The translations under genes were made by a program, and so were the position numbers. A DNA stretch of 52,015 nucleotides. Source: an uncultured Paracoccaceae bacterium (GTDB lineage: Bacteria > Pseudomonadota > Alphaproteobacteria > Rhodobacterales > Rhodobacteraceae). Location: the NCBI GenBank assembly GCA_937895435.1, contig CALAXT010000068.1, positions 1 to 52,015 of the forward strand. Reading direction: 5' to 3'. This document shows positions 25,274 through 33,302 of this stretch, piece by piece (positions within the stretch are counted from its first letter, which is position 1; every line of letters starts with the position of its first letter). The notes beneath the pieces were generated by a model that had not been told where the DNA came from, did no database searches, and was given only the letters and a program-made list of their open reading frames with translations.

Positions 25274-27652
25274 TCAACTTTGTGGCCGAGTCTTTTTGGG
25301 ATCATAATGCGACAGCGATACGATGGTGGCTGGCAACCGCTTTTGCTGGCCATCAAGTTTCCCCACCTCAACATTCGTGCCAACAGCGCTGTGGGCCAGA
25401 TCAACCCGCGCCAATGCGATGCTTTTGCCCAACAGCGGCGAGCGCATCGCCGAGGTCACAACCCCCACCTGTGCACGCCCGACATGAATGCAGTCGCCAT
25501 GGCCAACATCGACATTACTGTCGATGTCCAGCCCCACAAATTTGTGCAGCGGGTTTTCTTTGCGCCGGATCAGCGCATCACGGCCAATAAAATCATCAGT
25601 TTTTGATTTCAGCGGCACAGTAAAACCAATGCCTGCCTCAAACGGATCGGTTTGATCGGTAAAATCATAACCCGCAAAGATCAGCCCTGCCTCGATCCGC
25701 ACCATATCCAGCGCAGCCAAGCCCATCGGGCGCAGCCCCAAATCATCGCCTGCGCCCCAGATCGCATCGAATACTTGCGTTGCATGTTTGGGGTGACAAA
25801 ACACCTCATACCCCAATTCGCCGGTGTAGCCTGTGCGCGACACCACCACTGGCACGCCCGCTTCGCCGCCAATCCGGCCAATCGCAAAGCGAAACCATCC
25901 CAATTCGGTGACGGTGGGCTGGGCCGGTGGGGTCCAAACGATACGCGACATCAATTCGCGGCTGTTTGGGCCCTGAACCGCCAGATTGTGCAGCTGATCC
26001 GTGGAAGAACGCACCAGAACCTTTAGCCCCAGCTTTTCTGCCCATTCGCGCAGCCAAACCCCGCCATAGTCATCGCCACCAATCCAACGGAAATTGTCAC
26101 GCCCCATCCTAAACAGCGTGCCATCATCGACCATCCCACCATGTTCATAGCACATCGCAGAATAAACCACCTGCCCAACAGACAGTTTTTTGACATCACG
26201 TGTCAGCGTATATTGCATCAGCGCCTCGGCGTCAGGGCCGGTTACTTCCCATTTGCGCAGGGGTGACAGATCCAGCACCACCGCTTTTTGGCGGCAGGCC
26301 CAATATTCTTCAATCGCACCATATTGCGAAAAGGTTTGCGGCAACCAATAGCCACGATATTCAACCACATCGCGGGTTTTCTGGCCAAGGCTATCGTGAA
26401 AGGCGGTCTGTTTGCTCATCACCGGCTCCGAATTTGGGGTGGCGCGCAGGGCAACCGCACGCTGAAAGGTTTCTGCGCCCGCATAGGTACGCACATGAAT
26501 ATCGGTGGGATTCCAGCCATTGGCGGGCGAGGTGTCATCAGGGCAGGCAGAACTGACGCAGACCAGATCGGTTAGGGCGCGGAACAGCACATAATCCCCC
26601 GGCCGCGACCAAGGTTCATCTGAATAAAGAACACCATGATCATCAATCCCAGTGTTGAAAAACAGATTTACCGCCATCCAACCGGGTCGTGCCGTCACAC
26701 CATGCGGGGTCAGCGCCATGTTGAAATTGTCTGAGCAATTGATATGGCCAGGATAGCCGATATCGTCATAATATTTTGCCGCACAGGCCATGGCAAAGGC
26801 ATCATGGCGCCCACAGGTGTCTTGCACCACCTCAATCAAGGGCAGCATATCATGGTCATAATATTTGGCATGCAAACCCGGCATGGAATAGGCGTGGCCC
26901 ATCAGCGTGCGCGATGTCGTCACATCTAACGCATGCTCCACGCCCTTGTCCAACTTGCGCGTTGAAAAGCACTGAAAATCCGTGCATTGCCGGCCATCGA
27001 CATCCAAAATCTGAATATAATCCCCCGCTTTGACGTGATAGGCTTGCGCAGTGGCCGAGGCTACGCGCAAATCCATCAACGGATTGGCCAGTGGGTCAGG
27101 CAGATCAAACTGCTGCACCGGACGGATCAGCGCTCGTTGGATCGTGACGCTTAACGGGGTGGTCGTGTCATGCAAGCCCGGCACCATAGACGGGCCGGGG
27201 GCCGCGATAATCACAAACCCATCTGCCGTCGCTGTAAACTGTGCCGCCGTGCCGGCTGGGGTGGTGGATTCAAACACCACCAAGGCCCGCGCATCCGCTA
27301 GATCAATCTTGCGCCGCGCAAGCCCCAACCGCAGTCGCGCCATGCCACTGCCCGCAAGCGCAGGCGTGGCCAGCAGCGCCTGCAAGCCGCGCGCAGGCTG
27401 ATTTGGGGCCACACCCAACAACGCTGAATCCAGACGACCCGTTTTGTCAGCTGTGACGATCTCACAAGGTTGGCCACCTTCATCATTGATCACAGTCAAC
27501 CGATCGCCTGCAAAAATGCTGACGACAATTGCACCATGCCCCGGAACGACATAGCGCTCTGTTCCGGCGGGCATCGAAAAGATACCAGGTGCCACAATAC
27601 GGCTGGGCCTTGGTGGACCCGGGATGACCTGCGGGTATGGGCTATCCAGCAT
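25274..27652 (-). CDS. DUF1989-GcvT fusion protein (probable folate-dependent demethylase/aminomethyltransferase)
   Basis: The 792-residue protein has three parts. Residues about 30-160 form a degenerate DUF1989-like unit (FAGDRLTVINDEGGQPCEIV). Residues about 200-400 form the full DUF1989 unit (KAGDYIQILDVDGRQCTDFQ, CGRHD, GHINCSDNFN, possible metal ligands). Residues about 412-780 form a T-protein domain like GcvT, with the folate-site segment GGMVDDGTLFRMG and LRPMGLAALDMVRIEAGL. GcvT-type domains transfer one-carbon units to tetrahydrofolate; DUF1989 occurs in urea-carboxylase-associated proteins and has no firm function. AGGAGG 5 bases before ATG 27650-27652 fixes the start. It is divergent from the EamA gene and close to the sox operon. 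The substrate is unknown. Confidence 0.88.
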   Translation of the reverse strand: MLDSPYPQVIPGPPRPSRIVAPGIFSMPAGTERYVVPGHGAIVVSIFAGDRLTVINDEGGQPCEIVTADKTGRLDSALLGVAPNQPARGLQALLATPALAGSGMARLRLGLARRKIDLADARALVVFESTTPAGTAAQFTATADGFVIIAAPGPSMVPGLHDTTTPLSVTIQRALIRPVQQFDLPDPLANPLMDLRVASATAQAYHVKAGDYIQILDVDGRQCTDFQCFSTRKLDKGVEHALDVTTSRTLMGHAYSMPGLHAKYYDHDMLPLIEVVQDTCGRHDAFAMACAAKYYDDIGYPGHINCSDNFNMALTPHGVTARPGWMAVNLFFNTGIDDHGVLYSDEPWSRPGDYVLFRALTDLVCVSSACPDDTSPANGWNPTDIHVRTYAGAETFQRAVALRATPNSEPVMSKQTAFHDSLGQKTRDVVEYRGYWLPQTFSQYGAIEEYWACRQKAVVLDLSPLRKWEVTGPDAEALMQYTLTRDVKKLSVGQVVYSAMCYEHGGMVDDGTLFRMGRDNFRWIGGDDYGGVWLREWAEKLGLKVLVRSSTDQLHNLAVQGPNSRELMSRIVWTPPAQPTVTELGWFRFAIGRIGGEAGVPVVVSRTGYTGELGYEVFCHPKHATQVFDAIWGAGDDLGLRPMGLAALDMVRIEAGLIFAGYDFTDQTDPFEAGIGFTVPLKSKTDDFIGRDALIRRKENPLHKFVGLDIDSNVDVGHGDCIHVGRAQVGVVTSAMRSPLLGKSIALARVDLAHSAVGTNVEVGKLDGQQKRLPATIVSLSHYDPKKTRPQS

Positions 27653-27672
27653 CAAAGCCTCCTGCTTCGGCG

Positions 27673-27693
27673 AGTTTGCATTTCAAGTTTGCA
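27673..27693. promoter_or_regulatory. Tandem AGTTTGCA repeats upstream of the DUF1989-GcvT gene
   Basis: AGTTTGCA occurs twice in the same orientation (27673-27680 and 27686-27693) with a 5-base spacer, 21 bp before the start codon of the fusion gene and inside the 154-bp divergent region shared with the EamA gene. Two half-sites with short spacing resemble the TTTGCAAA-N4-TTTGCAAA operators of ScfR/PccR-type regulators. The position just upstream of the ribosome-binding site would suit repression. Confidence 0.45.
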
Positions 27694-27806
27694 CTTGTGG
27701 AATATTTTTTTAACGTGATGAATAACCTAATCAGGTCTTTCCAGCAAGAAAATTGCTACTAAGTGCCTTAAAGAATAAATTTGACGCCAATTAAAGGGGC
27801 CTGTGA

Positions 27807-28664
27807 ATGCTGTCTTTGATGCTGGGACTGACGGCAGCGCTCAGCTGGGGGGTGCATGACTTTACTGTGCGCTATGTCAGCCAGCGTTCAAGGATTTTAC
27901 CGCTGATTCTGGTCGTGATGATCTGTGGCGCAGTCTTGTTGGCGGTGCCTGCGCTGGTCTTGGGTGATTGGGGGCGGATGCCTGCCAAAGCATGGGGGTT
28001 CGCGTTTGCATCGGGGGTGGCCTATGCTTTGGGGGCGCTTGGGCTTTATCAAGCCTTCGCGATCGGGCCGGTTCGATTGGTGGCACCCATTACAGGGTCT
28101 TATCCGGTTTTGTCGCTGGCATGGGCCGCGATTGGTGGCGCGCCAACCCATCTGGGGCAATGGTTGGCGGTTGGGGCTATTTTGGCGGGGATTGGCGCGG
28201 TGGCCGCTTGGGCGGCAGAGGATAACAGCGCCGACACCACCCCCCCACCACGGCGATTGGAAGCAATGGCTTGGGCCACGATGGGCGCTGCCGGCTTTGC
28301 CGCGACATTTGCGCTTGGCCATATTGGCACCGAGGCCGGGTCTGAGCTGCCAGTGCTGCTGGTTGCGCGCATGGCCAGCGTGCTGTCAATTGCTGCTCTG
28401 ATGTTGGCCACCCGCACACCACCCACGCTGCACCGCCCGCATCTGCGGCTTTTGGTTTTGATGGGGTTGTTGGATATCGTGGCCCTTGGGCTTGTTCTGG
28501 CTGCGGGCAACCTGCCCAACCCGGCCTATGCGGCGGTGGCCTCATCGGTTTTTGGGATCATTACCATTTTGCTGGCCTGGCGTTTTTTGCGCGAACCAAT
28601 CGCGCGCCTGCAATGGGGCGGCATTGCTCTGGTCTTTGCTGGGATCGCCTATCTGGCACTTTAA
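27807..28664 (+). CDS. EamA/DMT-family transporter
   Basis: The 285-residue protein has about ten hydrophobic segments in two EamA repeats. The first holds GLTAALSWGVHDFTVRY and ALGLYQAFAIGPVRLVAPITG; the second runs from WATMGAAGFAATFALGHIG to WRFLREPIARLQWGGIALVF. Members of the drug/metabolite transporter superfamily move amino acids, nucleosides and other small metabolites across the inner membrane. AAGGGG precedes the ATG by 8 bases. It lies between the divergent fusion gene and the sox operon, so it may carry a methylated amine or a product of that route. A weak promoter candidate (TTGCTA, 17-bp spacer, TAAATT) lies at about 27754-27782. Confidence 0.88.
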   Translation: MLSLMLGLTAALSWGVHDFTVRYVSQRSRILPLILVVMICGAVLLAVPALVLGDWGRMPAKAWGFAFASGVAYALGALGLYQAFAIGPVRLVAPITGSYPVLSLAWAAIGGAPTHLGQWLAVGAILAGIGAVAAWAAEDNSADTTPPPRRLEAMAWATMGAAGFAATFALGHIGTEAGSELPVLLVARMASVLSIAALMLATRTPPTLHRPHLRLLVLMGLLDIVALGLVLAAGNLPNPAYAAVASSVFGIITILLAWRFLREPIARLQWGGIALVFAGIAYLAL

Positions 28665-28682
28665 TTGGCCGCGCTGCGTGCC

Positions 28683-28713
28683 ATGTCTGCAATATGTCTG
28701 AAATGATCATTTC
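28683..28713. promoter_or_regulatory. Operator-like palindrome and direct repeats upstream of soxB
   Basis: GAAATGATCATTTC (28700-28713) is a perfect 14-bp palindrome 68 bp before the soxB start. It is immediately preceded by two copies of ATGTCTG (28683-28689 and 28694-28700) spaced by one helical turn (11 bp), with a further near-copy ATGTCC at 28715. The arrangement looks like a binding region for a dimeric regulator controlling the sox operon. The regulator is not in the window as far as I can tell. Confidence 0.5.
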
Positions 28714-28781
28714 GATGTCCGTTCCAACCAAGCCAAGGTCACAAAACTTTTGCAATAGTTGAAAAAACCTATGAGGATCCC

Positions 28782-30032
28782 ATGCGGTATTCCGGCTTTC
28801 ACGTTATCTGGGAAGCACTGACAGGTCATAAGGGCTGGACGCCCGCATGGCGCGACCCTGCACCCCAATCAGACTATGACATCATCATTGTTGGTGGCGG
28901 CGGCCATGGGTTGGCCACAGCCTACTATCTGGCCAAGGAATTCCAGCAGGCGCGCATTGCCGTGCTGGAAAAAGGCTGGATCGGCGGCGGCAATGTAGGG
29001 CGCAACACCACCATCGTGCGCTCAAATTACATGCTGCCCGGAAATGAACCATTTTACGAATTTTCCATGAAGCTGTGGGAAGGTCTGGAGCAAGATTTCA
29101 ACTATAACGCAATGGTCAGCCAGCGCGGTGTGTTAAACCTCTACCACACCGATGCGCAGCGCGATGCCTATACCCGGCGCGGCAATGCGATGCGGCTTTA
29201 CGGGGTTGATGCCGAGTTGCTGGGCCGCGATCAGGTGCGCGCCATGTATCCGTTCTTAAATTTCGACAACGCACGCTTTCCAATCAAAGGTGGGCTGTTG
29301 CAGCGGCGCGGTGGCACGGTGCGCCATGATGCTGTGGCGTGGGGATATGCACGCGGGGCCGATCAACGCGGTGTCGATATCATTCAAAACTGCGAGGTCA
29401 CTGGATTTCGGATCACCGATGGCCGAATCGCAGGGGTTGAGACCTCACGCGGGTATATTGGCGCGAAAAAGGTGGGGGTTGCCGTGGCGGGTGCGTCCAG
29501 CCGGGTGATGGCGCATGCTGGAATGCGGCTGCCCATTGAAAGCCACGTGTTGCAGGCCTTCGTGTCTGAGGGTCTAAAGCCACTGATCGACGGCGTTATT
29601 ACCTACGGCGCCGGGCACTTCTATGTCAGCCAATCTGACAAAGGTGGGCTGGTGTTTGGGGGTGATATTGACGGTTATAACTCCTATGCCCAACGTGGCA
29701 ATCTGCCGGTGGTAGAAGACGTGTGCGAGGGCGGCATGTCGCTAATGCCCAACATCGGGCGGGCACGGTTGCTGCGGATGTGGGGCGGGATCATGGATAT
29801 GTCGATGGATGGATCGCCGATCATCGACCGCACAGATGTTGATGGGCTTTATTTCAATGGTGGCTGGTGCTACGGCGGGTTCAAGGCCACGCCTGCATCC
29901 GGTTATTGTTTCGCCCATCTGTTGGCACGCGACACCCCACACCCAACCGCCACCGCCTATCGTTTTGATCGGTTCCGCAAAGGGCTGATGATTGACGAAA
30001 AAGGCATGGGCGCGCAGCCCAACCTGCATTGA
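28782..30032 (+). CDS. soxB: Heterotetrameric sarcosine oxidase, beta subunit type
   Basis: The 416-residue flavoprotein has an N-terminal dinucleotide fold (DIIIVGGGGHGLATAYYLA), VLEKGWIGGGNVGRNTT and IVRSNY, all typical of SoxB. The likely covalent-FMN histidine is His182 in GGTVRHDAVAWG. The C-terminal GGWCYGGFKATPASGYCFA closes the FAD site. In the known enzyme this subunit oxidises the N-methyl group of sarcosine to an imine. GAGG precedes ATG 28782. It is the first gene of a tight soxBDAG run; soxD follows after 13 bp. The actual substrate could be sarcosine, dimethylglycine or another secondary amine. Confidence 0.93.
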   Translation: MRYSGFHVIWEALTGHKGWTPAWRDPAPQSDYDIIIVGGGGHGLATAYYLAKEFQQARIAVLEKGWIGGGNVGRNTTIVRSNYMLPGNEPFYEFSMKLWEGLEQDFNYNAMVSQRGVLNLYHTDAQRDAYTRRGNAMRLYGVDAELLGRDQVRAMYPFLNFDNARFPIKGGLLQRRGGTVRHDAVAWGYARGADQRGVDIIQNCEVTGFRITDGRIAGVETSRGYIGAKKVGVAVAGASSRVMAHAGMRLPIESHVLQAFVSEGLKPLIDGVITYGAGHFYVSQSDKGGLVFGGDIDGYNSYAQRGNLPVVEDVCEGGMSLMPNIGRARLLRMWGGIMDMSMDGSPIIDRTDVDGLYFNGGWCYGGFKATPASGYCFAHLLARDTPHPTATAYRFDRFRKGLMIDEKGMGAQPNLH

Positions 30033-30045
30033 GCGAGCATCAGAT

Positions 30046-30342
30046 ATGATCATCAATCACCCCCTTCTTGGCCCCCGCGATGCGCAAGAGTTCACCTATT
30101 TGGGCGATGCCAATCTGCTCAACCGCCCCAACCCCGATGCCCCAGATGCGGCAGAGCGGTTTTATGAATATCTCTATTTGCGTGACAACCCCGCCGGGCT
30201 GCACCGGGAACTGTGGTATCACGAACAGGGCGATCGGTCGTGGCTGGTGGTCACCCGCAACACACTGACCCATGAAATCACCAAAGTTGAACTGGCGCGT
30301 GATGTCGCACGCGCGGCGCAGGCCGCTGGAGAATCAGCATGA
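30046..30342 (+). CDS. soxD: Sarcosine oxidase delta subunit without zinc cysteines
   Basis: The 98-residue protein matches SoxD in length, position and the core segments RDAQEFTYLGDA, FYEYLYLRDNPAGLHRELWYH and VTRNTLTHEI. Canonical SoxD holds a zinc ion with a CPxCG pair near the N-terminus plus a His and Cys in an HxxGC segment. Here the first pair reads HPLLG (His5, Leu8) and the second reads HEQGD (His59 kept, Asp63 in place of Cys). All three cysteines are missing, so zinc binding is probably lost. The ATG at 30046 was chosen over a longer frame that runs through the soxB end. Its stop overlaps soxA (ATGA). Confidence 0.9.
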   Translation: MIINHPLLGPRDAQEFTYLGDANLLNRPNPDAPDAAERFYEYLYLRDNPAGLHRELWYHEQGDRSWLVVTRNTLTHEITKVELARDVARAAQAAGESA

Positions 30343-33302
30343 CACAGACCAACCGCTTGCCCAAAGGGGGCCAGATCGATCGGGGCCAAACCTTTAACTT
30401 TACCTTTGATGGCCATCCCTACCGCGGCCATGCGGGCGATACGCTCGCCTCTGCACTTTTGGCCAATGGTGTGCGCCTGATGGGACGTAGCTTTAAATAT
30501 CATCGCCCGCGCGGCCCAATTTCTGCCGGATCAGAAGAGCCCAACGCCATTGTTGAACTGCGTGGCGGCGCGCGCCAGGAACCCAACACCCGCGCCACGA
30601 CGGCCGAGCTGTTTGATGGGCTGCAAGCCAACAGCCAGAACCGTTGGCCGGGGCTCAAGCTGGATCTGATGGCGGTGAACGACCTGCTTTCACCGTTTCT
30701 GACGGCAGGGTTTTACTACAAGACCTTTATGTGGCCCAAAGCATTTTGGGAAAAACTTTACGAACCAATCATACGCCACGCCGCCGGCCTGGGCCGGCTG
30801 TCGCTGCAACCAGATCCTGACAGCTATGATAAAGGCTTTCTGCACTGTGATCTGCTGATCATCGGTGCAGGCCCAGCCGGGCTTGCTGCCGCACTGACTG
30901 CGGGGCGCTCTGGGGCACAGGTGATTTTGGCCGATGAAGATTTCACGCCCGGTGGGCGGTTGAATGCGGAAACCTTTGTCTTGGGCGATTCGTCAGGCGC
31001 AGATTGGGCGGCCCACACCGTGGCGGAATTGGCCAGCCTGCCCAATGTTCGGGTGATGACACGCACAACCGTTTTGGGCGCGATGGATCATGGTATTTAC
31101 GGTGCGATTGAGCGGGTATCAGACCATCTGGCTGAGCCCCTGCCCGGCAAACCGCGACAGATACTGTGGCGGATTTATTCAAAACGCGCGCTGATGTGCA
31201 CGGGTGCGATTGAACGCCCTATTGCGTTTGAAAATAATGACCGCCCCGGCATCATGTTGGCCGGCAGTCTGCGCGCCTATGTCAATCGTTGGGCCGTGAC
31301 GCCCGGCCAAAGCGTGGCAGTTTTCACCAACAATGATGACGGGCTGCGCACAGCGCTTGATCTGCGGGCGCAGGGGGTCGATATCGCAGCCGTCATCGAC
31401 AGCCGCGCCGATGCGCCCACCAATCCCGGCCTGTCGGGCCTGCGCTATCTTACCGGTGCTGAGGTGATTGACACCCAAGGCCGTCTGGGGCTGAGCCGCA
31501 TCTTGGTGCGGCATGCAAATGGAAAAACGGAACGCATCGCCTGTTCAGCGCTTGGCGTCTCGGGCGGGTGGAACCCAAATTTGGCGATCAGCTCACACCA
31601 TCGTGGCAAGCCGGTTTGGTCCGATGATATCGCGGCCTTTATCCCCGGCCCCGATGGCCCCGATGGCTTGAGCGCCGCCGGCGCGGCTATGGGTGTGTTT
31701 TCAACTGCAGCCACCCTTGCCAGTGGCGCCGCTGCAGCCAGTGCAGCTGCGCGCGATCTGGGCCATGCCGCCTCTCTCCCTGTTTTGCCCCAAGCCGAAG
31801 ATACCCCTACCCGACTGACACCACATTGGCAGGTTAAACACGGCAAGGGCCGTGCGTGGCTTGACCAGCAAAACGATGTGACCGTGAAAGATGTGAAACT
31901 GGCGCATCAAGAAAATTTTGTCTCGGTGGAACATCTGAAACGCTACACCACTTTGGGCATGGCGACCGATCAGGGCAAGACATCAAATATGGGTGGCTTG
32001 GCGGCGATGGCCGCGCTGACTGGCAAAACAATCCCGCAAACCGGCACCACAATCTTTCGTCCCCCCTACACACCGGTAGCTTTAGGTGCTTGGGCAGGAC
32101 GGTCGGTTGGGCACGATTTCCGGCCAACGCGGCGAACACCTTCGCACACATGGGCCAGCGAACAAGGCGCTGTTTTTGTTGAAGTGGGCATGTGGCTGCG
32201 CGCACAATGGTTCCCGAAACCCGGCGAAACCCATTGGCGTCAGTCTGTCGACCGCGAAGTGCTGGCCACCCGCAAATCCGTCGGCATTTGCGATGTGACG
32301 ACGTTGGGTAAAATTGACATTCAGGGCACTGATGCTGGCGCCTTTCTCGACCGGGTCTATGCCAATACATTTTCCACGCTGGCTGTGGGCAAGGTGCGCT
32401 ATGGCTTGATGCTGCGCGAGGATGGCATGGCAATGGACGATGGCACCACCGCCCGTCTGGCCGAGCATCACTTTGTCATGACAACAACCACAGCCAACGC
32501 TGTGGGCGTGTTCCGCCATCTGGAATACTGCCGCCAGTGCCTGTGGCCCGATTTGGATGTGCAGCTGATTTCAACAACCGAGGCTTGGGCCCAATATTCT
32601 GTGGCTGGGCCAAACGCGCGGCGACTTTTGCAAAAAATCGTCGATCAGGATATTTCGAATGAGGCCATGCCCTATATGGGGTGCGCCAATGTCACTGTCT
32701 GTGGCGGCCTGCGGGCGCGGCTGTTTCGCATTTCGTTTTCGGGCGAACTGGCCTACGAAATCGCTGTTCCTACACGCTGCGGCGATGCCCTGATCCGCAA
32801 ATTGATGGCTGAAGGCGCTGAATTTGATGCCCTGGTTTATGGCACCGAAGCACTGGGGGTTATGCGCGTTGAAAAAGGGCACGCGGCCGGGAATGAACTG
32901 AACGGCACCACATCTGCCGCCAATCTGGGCATGGCGCGCATGGTATCGCGTAAGAAAGACTGCATCGGGGCGGTTTTGTCGCGACGCGACGGGATGAGTG
33001 CCGAAGACGGGTTGCGGCTGGTGGGATTTGTACCGGTAAACCCGGCTGATCCCCTGACAGCCGGAAGCCATTTCATTGCGGCAGGTGCCCCAAGCACGGC
33101 CACCCATGATGCGGGCTATATGACATCGGTTGTCTATTCGCCGCATTTGGGTCACTCGGTTGGTCTGGGCTATCTGGCAAATGGCAGTGCGCGCATCGGT
33201 GAAGAGCTGCGCGCCGTAAACCCGCTGGGCGGAACCGAGATCGCAGTGCGCGTGGCCAGCCCACATTTCATTGACCCCGAGGGGGAGCGTCTTCGTGCCT
33301 GA
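30339..33302 (+). CDS. soxA: Heterotetrameric sarcosine oxidase, alpha subunit type
   Basis: The 987-residue protein has an N-terminal 2Fe-2S-like fold region without cysteines (FTFDGHPYRGHAGDTLASAL), an NAD/FAD domain with LLIIGAGPAGLAAALTAGR (about 172-190) and a C-terminal GcvT-type folate domain (from about 600: RKSVGICDVTTLGKIDIQG, KVRYGLMLREDGMAMDDGT, ALGVMRVEKGHAAG). It passes the methylene group produced at the beta subunit to tetrahydrofolate, giving 5,10-methylene-THF. It overlaps soxD by 4 bases and soxG by 8 bases. Length is typical. The neighbouring fusion gene at 25.3-27.7 kb carries a second GcvT domain. Confidence 0.95.
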   Translation: MTQTNRLPKGGQIDRGQTFNFTFDGHPYRGHAGDTLASALLANGVRLMGRSFKYHRPRGPISAGSEEPNAIVELRGGARQEPNTRATTAELFDGLQANSQNRWPGLKLDLMAVNDLLSPFLTAGFYYKTFMWPKAFWEKLYEPIIRHAAGLGRLSLQPDPDSYDKGFLHCDLLIIGAGPAGLAAALTAGRSGAQVILADEDFTPGGRLNAETFVLGDSSGADWAAHTVAELASLPNVRVMTRTTVLGAMDHGIYGAIERVSDHLAEPLPGKPRQILWRIYSKRALMCTGAIERPIAFENNDRPGIMLAGSLRAYVNRWAVTPGQSVAVFTNNDDGLRTALDLRAQGVDIAAVIDSRADAPTNPGLSGLRYLTGAEVIDTQGRLGLSRILVRHANGKTERIACSALGVSGGWNPNLAISSHHRGKPVWSDDIAAFIPGPDGPDGLSAAGAAMGVFSTAATLASGAAAASAAARDLGHAASLPVLPQAEDTPTRLTPHWQVKHGKGRAWLDQQNDVTVKDVKLAHQENFVSVEHLKRYTTLGMATDQGKTSNMGGLAAMAALTGKTIPQTGTTIFRPPYTPVALGAWAGRSVGHDFRPTRRTPSHTWASEQGAVFVEVGMWLRAQWFPKPGETHWRQSVDREVLATRKSVGICDVTTLGKIDIQGTDAGAFLDRVYANTFSTLAVGKVRYGLMLREDGMAMDDGTTARLAEHHFVMTTTTANAVGVFRHLEYCRQCLWPDLDVQLISTTEAWAQYSVAGPNARRLLQKIVDQDISNEAMPYMGCANVTVCGGLRARLFRISFSGELAYEIAVPTRCGDALIRKLMAEGAEFDALVYGTEALGVMRVEKGHAAGNELNGTTSAANLGMARMVSRKKDCIGAVLSRRDGMSAEDGLRLVGFVPVNPADPLTAGSHFIAAGAPSTATHDAGYMTSVVYSPHLGHSVGLGYLANGSARIGEELRAVNPLGGTEIAVRVASPHFIDPEGERLRA

